From Roseiflexaceae bacterium (GTDB lineage: Bacteria > Chloroflexota > Chloroflexia > Chloroflexales > Roseiflexaceae): 64,000 bases of DNA. A program made the translations under genes and the position numbers. Positions 15,401 to 24,020 of the stretch are shown here, piece by piece (position 1 is the first letter of the stretch; the number at the start of each line of letters is the position of its first letter). The stretch is from the NCBI GenBank assembly GCA_947450095.1, contig CANFUF010000003.1, positions 1-64,000 on the forward strand, in the 5' to 3' direction. The notes beneath the pieces are model-generated. The model searched no databases and was not told where the DNA came from. It was given only the letters and a program-made list of their open reading frames with translations.

Positions 15401-16026
15401 AGCACCACTTCATCATCCAAAATATAGGCTTGGCGCTCAGCAGGGTGGCGGGCGACCACCCGTCCGGGCACCGCATCTTCGAAGGCGGGTAATACCAGAT
15501 AATTGGGATGCCAAATAAAACAGGCCACTGCCACCATAGCGGTGCGAGGACCAGGGACGAGCATATTGGGATGGAGATGAGCACACATTGCAAACCCTGT
15601 GTGTTGGCGCGGTTCATGCAACAATGTGATGCCATCTCGCACAAATCCAGGATTGACGCACTGCAAACCACAGCGCGCCGGCGGATCACCCATCGCACGT
15701 TCGTGGTTGCCACGCACCAACAACATGTCGAGGTGAGCATGTTGTTGGCGCCATTGCACAAACGGATCCACGGCTTCTGGTAAATAATGTTTACGCATAT
15801 GAAACAAATCACCAAGCACGATGCATTGGGTTGCTGCCGTTGCCATAATCACCTGCGAAAGCCGCACCAACAATGATGTCAATAATGTCGCCGTATGTTG
15901 ATGATGTGGCAACGGTCGGCCAATATGGGCGTCTGCAATCACGACTGCCCGTTGGTCAGGCCAATAAACTGCCCGTTGCGGCAGTAACTGGACAGAAGTA
16001 TGCGTGGTGAGTGGAATTGTAATCAT
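15388..16026 (-). CDS. PdeM-like metallophosphoesterase (ligase-associated type)
   Basis: The 212-residue protein is a calcineurin-like phosphoesterase. Metal ligands appear in order: ADAHIGR (D32, H34), VLGDLFH (72-76), RGNHE (105-109), and the late CAHLHPNM. Together with a C-terminal RLVLPAFxx-like segment (NYLVLPAFEDAVPG) it resembles the PdeM family, often found next to ATP-dependent DNA ligase and exonuclease genes. Those partners are not present here; instead it lies between a histone-deacetylase-fold gene (four-base overlap) and the TlpA gene (13-base overlap). The function may be nucleotide or DNA phosphodiester cleavage, but this is inferred from family only. Confidence 0.82.
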   Translation of the reverse strand: MITIPLTTHTSVQLLPQRAVYWPDQRAVVIADAHIGRPLPHHQHTATLLTSLLVRLSQVIMATAATQCIVLGDLFHMRKHYLPEAVDPFVQWRQQHAHLDMLLVRGNHERAMGDPPARCGLQCVNPGFVRDGITLLHEPRQHTGFAMCAHLHPNMLVPGPRTAMVAVACFIWHPNYLVLPAFEDAVPGRVVARHPAERQAYILDDEVVLCDA

Positions 16027-16928
16027 GGCGTGGCATTCATGGTCACAAAGGTGCGGACGGTGTTGGCATGGATGGCGACACTATCGTTAATATCGTTGGC
16101 ATAGCCACCCGCCATCGTCACCACACATGGCACCCCAAATGAACGAATCATCTGCGCAACCATGCTATCTCGGGTGGCGAGACCGGTTTTGGTTAATTTG
16201 AGTCGCCCCAAACTATCATCTTCATAGGGATCAGCCCCCGATACATAAATCACCAAGTCAGGTCGTGCGACATGGAAGACATGATCCAAGGCGGCGACCA
16301 ACGTCGTCAAATATTCGTCATCCGTCGTGCCATCAGGCAGCGCGATGTCACAGTCACTGGCGACCTTGCGGAAGGGGTAATTTTTGGCACCATGCATCGA
16401 AAAAGTGTAGCACCACTCGTGATTAGTCATGATTTCGGCGGTACCATTGCCTTGGTGCACATCGAGATCCACCACTAGTACTCGTTTGACAAGGCCTAGT
16501 GCCTGTAGTTCAAATGCCGCTACCGCACTATCATTGAAGACACAATACCCTTCGCCATGCCCATAACAGGCATGGTGCGTACCACCCGCTAAGCTAATTG
16601 CAACGCCGTCTTGTAATGCACGCTGTGCGGCAGTCAAGGTCGCACCAGCCGCCCGGCGTGAGCGTTCGACCATTTGGGGCGACCACGGGAAGCCAATCCG
16701 GCGCATCTCGGCGGCAGAAAGATTACCCTGCATGATTTGATCCACATAGGCTGCACTGTGGGCCCGCACGAGTTGGGGGATAGTCGCCGCCGGTGGTTCG
16801 ACTAAGGAATGCCCGTGGAACCAATCCGCTTGTTGCACCTGTGCACGCAAAAGACGATATTTTTGCATGGGGAAGCGATGGCCTGCGGGTATGGGTAATA
16901 TAAAATGATCCGTATAAAAAATCTGCAT
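16023..16928 (-). CDS. Histone deacetylase superfamily zinc hydrolase
   Basis: The 301-residue protein has the arginase/deacetylase fold. The active-site pair H118-H119 lies in GGTHHACYGHGEGYCVFND, zinc ligands D156 and H158 lie in VVDLDVHQGNGT, and the third acidic ligand lies in VSGADPYEDD. Length and sequence are close to class IV-like bacterial deacetylases, which act on acetylated amines such as acetylpolyamines or acyl-lysine; the substrate here is unknown. It is the first gene of an overlapping operon with PdeM-, TlpA- and Lgt-like genes. Confidence 0.9.
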   Translation of the reverse strand: MQIFYTDHFILPIPAGHRFPMQKYRLLRAQVQQADWFHGHSLVEPPAATIPQLVRAHSAAYVDQIMQGNLSAAEMRRIGFPWSPQMVERSRRAAGATLTAAQRALQDGVAISLAGGTHHACYGHGEGYCVFNDSAVAAFELQALGLVKRVLVVDLDVHQGNGTAEIMTNHEWCYTFSMHGAKNYPFRKVASDCDIALPDGTTDDEYLTTLVAALDHVFHVARPDLVIYVSGADPYEDDSLGRLKLTKTGLATRDSMVAQMIRSFGVPCVVTMAGGYANDINDSVAIHANTVRTFVTMNATP

Positions 16929-17066
16929 AACGCCCCATTTCTTTTCTCTATTATAGCCTGAAACAGCTACATAAACAGCTATGCATAGCGGGCAAAATCA
17001 ACAATGTATCGCTTCTCAACCTAAAAATCTATGTGTATCCAAAGTATTTCAAGCATGAAAATTGTC

Positions 17067-17075
17067 TGATATACT
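17067..17075 (+). promoter_or_regulatory. Candidate extended -10 promoter of the TMEM43-like genes
   Basis: TGA followed by TATACT (17070-17075) lies about 98 bases upstream of the first TMEM43-like gene. The transcript would carry the dyad at 17112-17136 in its leader. Confidence 0.45.
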
Positions 17076-17111
17076 AGTGATGTACAATTTTTCCATTACA
17101 GCGTAGTTACC

Positions 17112-17136
17112 GACAAATAATTTGTTATTATTTGTC
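17112..17136. promoter_or_regulatory. Perfect dyad in the leader of the TMEM43-like gene
   Basis: GACAAATAAT (17112-17121) and ATTATTTGTC (17127-17136) are exact inverted repeats separated by TTGTT. The dyad is 36 bases before the start codon. It could be an operator for a dimeric repressor or an AT-rich RNA hairpin. It is too far from the start for ribosome-site occlusion. Confidence 0.5.
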
Positions 17137-17172
17137 ATGTATCAAGTTCCATTAATGAATGAGGAGGATTTC

Positions 17173-18369
17173 ATGGGAAATCAGTTTACCAAGGTCACGC
17201 ATAACAGTTGGGGATCGCGAATCGCCGGTTCATTTGGTGGCGTCATCATTGGCATAATTTTGATTCCACTCTGTTTATGGGGATTGTGGAGCAACGAGGG
17301 TTCCAAAGACCTTTCGAAGCTTGCCAAAATGTCCGTGGTGGTACCAAGCGACAGTGTTGATTCCAGCAAAGATGGAGTCTTCGCATCGGTATCGGGCAAA
17401 CTCGTCAGTGAAGAACAAATCGGTGACGATCCCTTCATGGTACCAGGACCATACATTACACTCGACCGCAGCGCCGAAATGTACGCCTGGAAAGAAACGA
17501 CTAGCTCTAAAGAGGAAAAAGACACCGTCGGCGGCGGCTCGACCACGACTACCACCTACACCTACTCAAAAGAGTGGACATCATCGCCTGCCACCTCGAG
17601 CTCATTTGAGCATCCTGAAGGGCACGATAACCCCACTAAGAGCATTGACGATGCCTCATACAAAGTCAGTGCTGCGACGATTGGTGCATATACTATCAAT
17701 CCCGCAACCATTGAATTACCCGGTGGTGACAAAGTCGATGTCAAACCAGCCGACGGCATCCAAGGTTTCTTCAAAAATGGTCGTTATTTGTACAACCGTG
17801 AGGGTGCCAATAGCGCGCCCGAGGTTGGTGACATGCGGATTTCGTTTACTGCCCTCAAAAGTGGCGTATCCGTCACCGCACTTGGTAAGCTCAATGCTGG
17901 TGCGATTGAATCATACACCGACGAATCTTACACCGAAGGGCAACGCACCTTGTATCGCGTATTTCTCGGTACCCGTGACGATGCCATTGCAACGCTTCAT
18001 TTCGAATATGTCTTGTGGATCTGGGTCTTCCGCATCCTCGGCATCCTCGGATTATGGATTGGTTTAAGTTTGCTTGTTGACCCCATCGTCAAAATCCTCG
18101 ACGTAGTCGGCGTGATTGGCTCAGTGGCCGACGGTATTATGGGATTTGTCAACTTCTTTGTGGCGCTGGCCGTGGGTGGTACCACCATCATCATTGGCAT
18201 GTTATTCCACAACATCTACTTCTTGATTCTCATCATCGCCTTAATTATTGCTGGTGTCGTTTACTACTTACGCACGCACAGCATCAAAGCGTTGGCCAGC
18301 GGGTTGATTCCCTCAGCAGCCACCCCAGCCGCCAGTGACAGCAACAACACCCCTCCCAAAATGACCTAA
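17173..18369 (+). CDS. TMEM43/LUMA-family (DUF1625) membrane protein, first of two
   Basis: The 398-residue protein matches the TMEM43 family: an N-terminal helix (about 17-38) after FTKVTHNSWGSRI, then a large domain with SAEMYAWKE and TTTTTYTYSKEW, and three to four C-terminal helices (about 280-385). In the family 'R-x-x-E-M-Y-x-W-x-E' and 'T-Y-x-Y-x-x-x-W' are diagnostic. Eukaryotic TMEM43 sits in nuclear and ER membranes; the bacterial members have no known function. The start at 17173 follows GAGGAGGA and gives the family N-terminus; an upstream in-frame codon exists but is unsupported. The second copy follows after a hairpin. Acidic residues and an Ala/Pro/Ser tail finish the protein. 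Confidence 0.85.
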   Translation: MGNQFTKVTHNSWGSRIAGSFGGVIIGIILIPLCLWGLWSNEGSKDLSKLAKMSVVVPSDSVDSSKDGVFASVSGKLVSEEQIGDDPFMVPGPYITLDRSAEMYAWKETTSSKEEKDTVGGGSTTTTTYTYSKEWTSSPATSSSFEHPEGHDNPTKSIDDASYKVSAATIGAYTINPATIELPGGDKVDVKPADGIQGFFKNGRYLYNREGANSAPEVGDMRISFTALKSGVSVTALGKLNAGAIESYTDESYTEGQRTLYRVFLGTRDDAIATLHFEYVLWIWVFRILGILGLWIGLSLLVDPIVKILDVVGVIGSVADGIMGFVNFFVALAVGGTTIIIGMLFHNIYFLILIIALIIAGVVYYLRTHSIKALASGLIPSAATPAASDSNNTPPKMT

Positions 18370-18393
18370 GCAACTACCTGTGGTCATTTACCG

Positions 18394-18431
18394 CAATCAC
18401 CCACTATTCGCAAGCGAATAGTGGGTGATTG
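18394..18431 (+). terminator. Perfect hairpin after the first TMEM43-like gene
   Basis: A 17-bp perfect stem (CAATCACCCACTATTCG at 18394-18410) with a CAAG loop ends at 18431. No T run follows, so it may attenuate or stabilise mRNA rather than terminate fully. Confidence 0.6.
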
Positions 18432-18454
18432 ATTACCATAACCTATGCCCAGAG

Positions 18455-18464
18455 TGGTTATAAT
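18455..18464 (+). promoter_or_regulatory. Candidate -10 promoter of the second TMEM43-like gene
   Basis: A TATAAT at 18459-18464 lies 56 bases upstream of the start at 18521, preceded by TGGT. No -35 box is clear. Confidence 0.35.
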
Positions 18465-18520
18465 CGCCCAACACCTACTCATGGTATTTATACTGCTGCC
18501 AGCCGAATTGCGAGAACACT

Positions 18521-19720
18521 ATGCCAGATACACATACGGAAGTCACCCGCAACACGTGGGAATCACGCATACGCAAATCGTCCAACAATGTACTGGTTGG
18601 CCTAGCGCTGATTCCACTCTGCTTGTGGTGGCTCTGGACCAATGAAGGCCGACCTGATTTATCCACATTAGCCCAACAGTCTGTGGCAGTTGCAAGTAAT
18701 ACTATTGATGCCAGCAAAGATGGACTATTTGCGTCAATATCGGGCACACTCATCAGCACAGAACAATTGGGTGATACGCCCTATATGATGCCCAATAACT
18801 ATATTGCCCTCATACGCACGTCCGAAATGTATGCGTGGAACGAAACGGTCGACTCGAGCGAAGCCGTGGACAATGTTGGCGGTAGGTCAACTACTACCAC
18901 CAACTACACGTATGACACCGGATGGACGACATCGCCACAATCATCGGGGTCGTTTAAATTTGCAGAAGGCCACGAAAATCCCAGCAAATCGATTGAGAGC
19001 GCCTATCTTACCGTTACATCGGCGCACGTTGGCGCGTATCAAATCGATCCAACGACGATTACGTTACCAGAGGGGCAAGCAGTAGACGTCCAACCAGACA
19101 CAAACATCGCAGACTACGGGTTTGTGCAGGATGGTAATTTTTTGTACAACGGCTCTCCGAGTAATCCCAATGTGGGTGATATGCGTCTATCGTATAAGGC
19201 GCTTCCAAACGCCATCGCAGTCACTGTTTTTGGCAAAATCAATAGTGGCACCATTGACCCATATACCGACAGGTTAGACGCCAATTTTTCACGCACGATG
19301 TATCGCGTATTCCTTGGCTCGCGTGACGATGCCATTGCATTACTCCAAGCCGAATACGTCCATGAAGTTTGGGTGAACCGGATGCTTGGGGTGGTGGGGT
19401 TGTGGATTGCACTTGGACTGCTAACTGACCCCATCATCAAAATACTTGATGGTATCAAAATAGTTGGCAGCGCAGTCACGGCAATCATGCAGACAGTCAA
19501 TATAGTTGTTGCACTCACGGTGGGTGGAACCACAATTATTATCAGCATGGTATTCCACAATTTGTATCTCTTGATTGGTGTTATCGCATTCATTTTGATA
19601 GGTGTACTTGTCTATCTTCGCGCACATTATGGTGAAACGGAATCAGACAAACAAATAACAGTAGGCTCAAAAGAGCTGGCCAAAACAAATCAACACACAG
19701 ATACCACCTCATCGTCATAG
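18521..19720 (+). CDS. TMEM43/LUMA-family (DUF1625) membrane protein, second of two
   Basis: The 399-residue protein is a clear paralogue of the gene before it, sharing NTWESRI, IPLCLW, TSEMYAWNE, TTTTNYTYDTGWTTSP, GDMRLSYKALPN and the C-terminal GGTTIIISMVFHNLYLLI helix region. Differences are spread over the whole length, so the duplication is old. It starts at ATG 18521 after a weak GAGAAC. Being two family members in a row, they may form a hetero-oligomer in the membrane; that is inference. Function is not known for the bacterial family. Confidence 0.84.
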   Translation: MPDTHTEVTRNTWESRIRKSSNNVLVGLALIPLCLWWLWTNEGRPDLSTLAQQSVAVASNTIDASKDGLFASISGTLISTEQLGDTPYMMPNNYIALIRTSEMYAWNETVDSSEAVDNVGGRSTTTTNYTYDTGWTTSPQSSGSFKFAEGHENPSKSIESAYLTVTSAHVGAYQIDPTTITLPEGQAVDVQPDTNIADYGFVQDGNFLYNGSPSNPNVGDMRLSYKALPNAIAVTVFGKINSGTIDPYTDRLDANFSRTMYRVFLGSRDDAIALLQAEYVHEVWVNRMLGVVGLWIALGLLTDPIIKILDGIKIVGSAVTAIMQTVNIVVALTVGGTTIIISMVFHNLYLLIGVIAFILIGVLVYLRAHYGETESDKQITVGSKELAKTNQHTDTTSSS

Positions 19721-19814
19721 CAACTTTACCGGTGTAAAGTGGCAAGTCGACCGTATTTCTAGTTGTGCAGAACCCGCATGAACGGAGAATACAGCAACAT
19801 TTTGCATTTTCAGT

Positions 19815-21083
19815 TCATGGGGTGGGTGGTGGTCGCCACTTCCCTTGTTCTTTTTTGATTTTTTGATAAACGCCTTGCAATGCAATAAATGTGGGGCGTG
19901 GACTCCAATCAGGATTGAGGATGGCAAATGAGGCTTGTTCTTCGAGGGGGTTCCCTGATTGCCCCCACAACACCGCAAAGTTGAGGTTCCACAAGAACAT
20001 GACGCCAATCCACGACCGGCCCGTATCATCACGATATTTTTTGTAGACCATGTTGGTTGCATCTACCGTGAATTGGGCCTGATCTTCCATTGACACTTTA
20101 TTACCATATTCATAGCCTGGTGTATTGTTTTGGGTAGCCCAACCATATTCGGTCAACCAGATTTGTTTGTCAGCGAGCCCTGAATCAACCATGATTTTGC
20201 GGATTTGTTCGACATGGCGGAAATAATGACTAGGATGATTATTCCACCCTACCGGATTGCCTGGTTTGTCTGGCCACAAGGTGTCGGGAGGATTCGCAGC
20301 AGCACCAGGGTGGACGCCTTGGGCATCAAAGTAGTCTTTGATGATGCCTCCTTTGTAGGCATAGAGGCTTTTGAGAAATTTTTCATCGTCCATGGCAATA
20401 TTGACATCATTGACTCCAGTAGACGAAGGCGCTGCGGCAATCACGTAGGTATAGGGGCGGGCTGTTTTGATGCGTCGGTAGGCTTCCATCAACATTTCGG
20501 CATAATTTGCCACTGATTGATCGTCAACCCGTCCACCGTTTTCCACAGCGAGGTTTGGTTCATTCCAAACTTCTACTGCAGTAATCAGCCCCCCATAACG
20601 GGCAATCATGTTGGCGACGAGATTTCCAAATGGTTTAGGATCGGTAGGCATGCCATGTTTTGGTTCATAAAAATCAGGAGCCTGGACAATGCTAATCATT
20701 AATTTGACATTGAAACCAGCCGTGTCTTCGATGATTTTGTCTACCTCATCCCAATAATAGACCCCTGGTGAGGCTTCGATATCCTTCCAGTGGATTTGTT
20801 GGCGCACCCAGTCAAATCCTGCGATTTGGGCAAGTGTCATAACCCGATTGCGGTCGGTATAAAACAAGTGAGAAACGACCCCAAACTCGACTTCATCGAT
20901 ACGCGGATAGGCGCCCAATGTCGCCAATTGCGAATCGATTTGATTGGAAGTACTGCCTTGTACGATAATTCCACTCGGGCTTTTGGTAGGGATAGGTGGC
21001 GGCGGGGCATTATTCCCAGGGGCGGCACAGCCAACACAAATCGCACATATCCACATGTAAACCAACCAACGTTTGGGCATCAT
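19815..21083 (-). CDS. Exported glycoside hydrolase (GH39/GH5-like TIM barrel), putative lipoprotein
   Basis: The 422-residue protein has a signal with possible lipobox CVGC (C19), a Pro/Ser-rich linker, and a TIM-barrel glycosidase domain (about 60-400). The general acid/base glutamate is in VEVWNEPN and the nucleophile glutamate in WLTEYGWAT, the spacing of clan GH-A enzymes such as GH39 and GH5. It probably trims or modifies an extracellular polysaccharide at the cell surface. The ATG at 21083 overlaps the end of the upstream ABC-ATPase gene by position only (one base apart), indicating translational coupling. It is the last gene of a five-gene export operon; exact sugar specificity is unknown. 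Confidence 0.82.
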   Translation of the reverse strand: MMPKRWLVYMWICAICVGCAAPGNNAPPPPIPTKSPSGIIVQGSTSNQIDSQLATLGAYPRIDEVEFGVVSHLFYTDRNRVMTLAQIAGFDWVRQQIHWKDIEASPGVYYWDEVDKIIEDTAGFNVKLMISIVQAPDFYEPKHGMPTDPKPFGNLVANMIARYGGLITAVEVWNEPNLAVENGGRVDDQSVANYAEMLMEAYRRIKTARPYTYVIAAAPSSTGVNDVNIAMDDEKFLKSLYAYKGGIIKDYFDAQGVHPGAAANPPDTLWPDKPGNPVGWNNHPSHYFRHVEQIRKIMVDSGLADKQIWLTEYGWATQNNTPGYEYGNKVSMEDQAQFTVDATNMVYKKYRDDTGRSWIGVMFLWNLNFAVLWGQSGNPLEEQASFAILNPDWSPRPTFIALQGVYQKIKKEQGKWRPPPTP

Positions 21084-21084
21084 A

Positions 21085-22302
21085 TCACTCAACAATAATC
21101 GTTGATTCCGTCAACAAAGAGGCATCACGCGCCACCGTGTTGTTGTGCACCCGCACAAACAACGACGAATTTCCCGCTTCGCGGTCATAACCATCTGCAT
21201 CAAAAACTGCCACCCCCACACGGTACAAACCAGGCTTCACACCGAGCGGGGGAATCGTCGCAGTAATCGTATGGGTACCATGTGCGAATACACGCGCATC
21301 GCCCTTGAGGTAATCATTTTCGAGGAGCGGAATATTATCCGCCGCTCCAATCAAACGCACCCGCACTCTGCCGCGATAACTGGGCGCCGTAACCATAATG
21401 TCGGCACTGATTTTGAGGGGCTGTTGCACATCCCACTCCGGTTCGACACTATTACTGACCGCCAGCGCTTGCACGCGCACTGATTCTGATATCAATACGT
21501 AGGGATTGGTGATGCGTTGAATTGTCCCTGCCGGCATGTCAGTTGCCCGTTTAAAGGCATCGAGTGTCATATATTCGGCATAGGCTTCAGATACATGAGC
21601 AATTGGCCCATCTTGGCGAATACCACCGTTATCCAGCCAGATTCCACGAGTCGCGATACGGAGCATCGCCGCGGCATTATGCGCCACAATCAAAATCGTC
21701 GTGCCTTGTTTACCAAGTTCTTCGATGCGATTGAGACATTTTTGTTGGAATGTCGCATCTCCAACCGACAACCCTTCATCGGCAATCAACACATCGGGGT
21801 GCATGGCAAACGCACTCGCAAAGGCCAAGCGTTGATACATGCCAGATGAATAGACTTTGACCGGTTGATTGATATATTCACCAATATCGGCAAAGGCTTC
21901 GATTTCGGCAAACAAATGAGCGACTTCACTACGGGGCATCCCCATCAACGCGCCATAAAAATAGATATTTTCACTGCCGGTCATTTCGGGGTGGAAGCCG
22001 ATCCCTAGTTCAAGTAACGACGAAATCCGGCCACGCACGGTAATTTCACCACTATCGGGCACCAAAATTCGGCTGATGAGTTTGAGCAACGTACTTTTGC
22101 CGGCACCGTTATTCCCGATTAGGGCAATCCGTTCACCGGCTGCCACCGTCAGCGACACATCGTCGATGACATTACGCAACAATCCTTGATTGCTCGGCGT
22201 TGGGTTTTGACGTGCTGCCCACCATTGTTGCCACGGTGCAATGCTCCGCCCACGCGAAAAGGATTTTGATACATGTGTCAAACGAATTACCGCATCCGTC
22301 AT
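21085..22302 (-). CDS. ABC transporter ATPase of the Wzt/TagH type with C-terminal carbohydrate-binding domain
   Basis: The 405-residue protein powers export of a polysaccharide. ATPase motifs are intact: Walker A GNNGAGKST (63-71), signature YSSGMYQ (151-157), Walker B VLIADEGLS (about 172-180), and the H-loop in LIVAHNAAAM. The C-terminal domain (about 260-405, ending in SLFVRVHN) is a beta-sandwich like the Wzt C-domain that recognises the terminal sugar modification. The start codon overlaps the stop codon of the fused permease gene by one base (TAATG). Its partner permease is the preceding gene. Confidence 0.93.
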   Translation of the reverse strand: MTDAVIRLTHVSKSFSRGRSIAPWQQWWAARQNPTPSNQGLLRNVIDDVSLTVAAGERIALIGNNGAGKSTLLKLISRILVPDSGEITVRGRISSLLELGIGFHPEMTGSENIYFYGALMGMPRSEVAHLFAEIEAFADIGEYINQPVKVYSSGMYQRLAFASAFAMHPDVLIADEGLSVGDATFQQKCLNRIEELGKQGTTILIVAHNAAAMLRIATRGIWLDNGGIRQDGPIAHVSEAYAEYMTLDAFKRATDMPAGTIQRITNPYVLISESVRVQALAVSNSVEPEWDVQQPLKISADIMVTAPSYRGRVRVRLIGAADNIPLLENDYLKGDARVFAHGTHTITATIPPLGVKPGLYRVGVAVFDADGYDREAGNSSLFVRVHNNTVARDASLLTESTIIVE

Positions 22303-24020
22303 TACAATTTCTCACTGATATAATCATGCACTCGCCGGAATAACCAGTAGCCCAGTCCCATTACACACATAGAAATAAGCAACGACCGCACCATTGATTC
22401 ACTCGCCGGGATTCCCGGTGTAGGGAATAACCCATTCGTCACCGGTTGCCCATACAGAATCTCACGGTAATATTCTACAAATGACGCCATCGGATTACAC
22501 CAGCGCAATACCCGCGCCAAACTACTACTGATACCGTTTAATGAATACACTATCGGTGTCAAAAAAAACCACACTTGTAAAAAAATACCGACAAAATGAA
22601 TGATGTCGAGGGAATAAACCGCTAACGCTGTCAAAAAAAGTGCTAGCCCTAACACAAATATGGTGTGCACTAACAAAATAATCGGCAAATAGGCAATCGT
22701 CCACGGGAGGCTGAACGTGCCTTGGGCGACATAGCGAATAATACATTGGAAAATAATCAGCATTGGCAATGATAACAAAAAATTCACCATGCTGGTAAGT
22801 ACACTTGCAATCGGTAACACCTCACGGGGGAAGTAGGTTTGACGCACCAAAGGTGCATTATCACTGATACTCCGCACCGCCGTGGCGATCGCATCTGATG
22901 TATAAGCCCAGGGCAACAACGCAACTGCAATAAACAACGGATAGAGCGCCAAGGTATTACCCGGAAAAAAATAGCCAAATACGACCCAATACACGAGAAG
23001 CTGCATCAAAGGGGCAATTTGGGTCCACGCAAACCCCAAGAAACTACCTCGATAGCGCAACAGCAGATTGCGGCGCACCAAGTGCTCTATGAGTACCCGA
23101 TAACTCCAGATCTCAGCACCACGCGCCACAATCCCCACACTTCGATCAAACCAAACGACAATCGCAGCAAATAACAATCCGCCAATCACCGTTGCGGCAA
23201 TAATCCACCATAAGTAACGTGGCAACGCCTGTTGTGGCAACGGCGCAGATCCAACCCGATATAACACGCCTACTTCCGTCGGATCAAATGCAAGCTTGGG
23301 ATTCGCAGTCCGCATCACCGCTTCAAATTCACGCATGCTGTCAAGCATTTCATGCAGTTGTTGAAGCGTTTCAGCATTTTGTGATGTCATTTGGGATTGC
23401 TCAATTTGCATGCGGTGCCATTCTACGGCGCGAAGCAAATCAGATTGATCGGCAAATGTAAGATCGCTGACATGGGTATATTTGGCAATCGGCTCAATCG
23501 GGCGATTGAACGTAAATACCGCCAACCGCACAAAATCACGTAGGATACGAGTTTCGGTGTCAGTAGCAGGATTCCCACGCAATGCCAACGTCATTTCCCA
23601 ACCCAACACATTCCGCAAAATTTCGCGCCCACCAGCCGCCTGAATCGTCAGTATCAGCACATCGGCATATTCGTTGCTGAGTGTTGCAGCCAACGCTGGG
23701 GTGTTGGTGGTTACAGCCACGTCAAGCTGATTGGATTGCCAGACCACTTGGTCTGCCATTTGTGGCTCACCAAAGCCTGGATGACGCACCAGCATCACTG
23801 CTCGGGCCTGATACAAAATATCGCGAAAATCTTGGTCGAGTTGGCCGTTGGCATCAAACAACTCATGATAGCGTTGCTCATCAAGCACAACTGTTGCATG
23901 CGCTTGATACAGTGTAGGTTGTGCGAATTGACGAGGTAACACCATCACCAAGGCTATGACGACTGCCAACAAGGCAATCACGGCATAGGTACGATTACGG
24001 TGTTGCAACATGAAGGTCAT
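22302..24020 (-). CDS. Fusion protein: Wzz-like chain-length domain plus ABC-2 polysaccharide permease (Wzm-like)
   Basis: The 572-residue protein joins two parts. Residues 12-30 are a transmembrane helix, 31-265 are an extracytoplasmic region with coiled-coil-like stretches (WHRMQIEQSQMTSQNAETLQ), and the second helix is at about 268-290, preceded by P-x-P-x4-P (residues 260-267), a layout typical of Wzz/polysaccharide co-polymerases. Residues 305-572 are an ABC-2 permease with six helices and the amphipathic start IEHLVRRNLLLRYRGSFLGF, as in Wzm/TagG. GAGG precedes the start at 24020. Export and length control of a glycan could thus be one polypeptide. It overlaps the deacetylase gene by 26 bases. 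Confidence 0.85.
   Translation of the reverse strand: MTFMLQHRNRTYAVIALLAVVIALVMVLPRQFAQPTLYQAHATVVLDEQRYHELFDANGQLDQDFRDILYQARAVMLVRHPGFGEPQMADQVVWQSNQLDVAVTTNTPALAATLSNEYADVLILTIQAAGGREILRNVLGWEMTLALRGNPATDTETRILRDFVRLAVFTFNRPIEPIAKYTHVSDLTFADQSDLLRAVEWHRMQIEQSQMTSQNAETLQQLHEMLDSMREFEAVMRTANPKLAFDPTEVGVLYRVGSAPLPQQALPRYLWWIIAATVIGGLLFAAIVVWFDRSVGIVARGAEIWSYRVLIEHLVRRNLLLRYRGSFLGFAWTQIAPLMQLLVYWVVFGYFFPGNTLALYPLFIAVALLPWAYTSDAIATAVRSISDNAPLVRQTYFPREVLPIASVLTSMVNFLLSLPMLIIFQCIIRYVAQGTFSLPWTIAYLPIILLVHTIFVLGLALFLTALAVYSLDIIHFVGIFLQVWFFLTPIVYSLNGISSSLARVLRWCNPMASFVEYYREILYGQPVTNGLFPTPGIPASESMVRSLLISMCVMGLGYWLFRRVHDYISEKL

Noticed and set aside
19721-19814. ACTTTAC/GTAAAGT short dyad at 19723-19740 as terminator
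   Set aside because: The stem is only 7 bp and lacks a T run; too weak to call.
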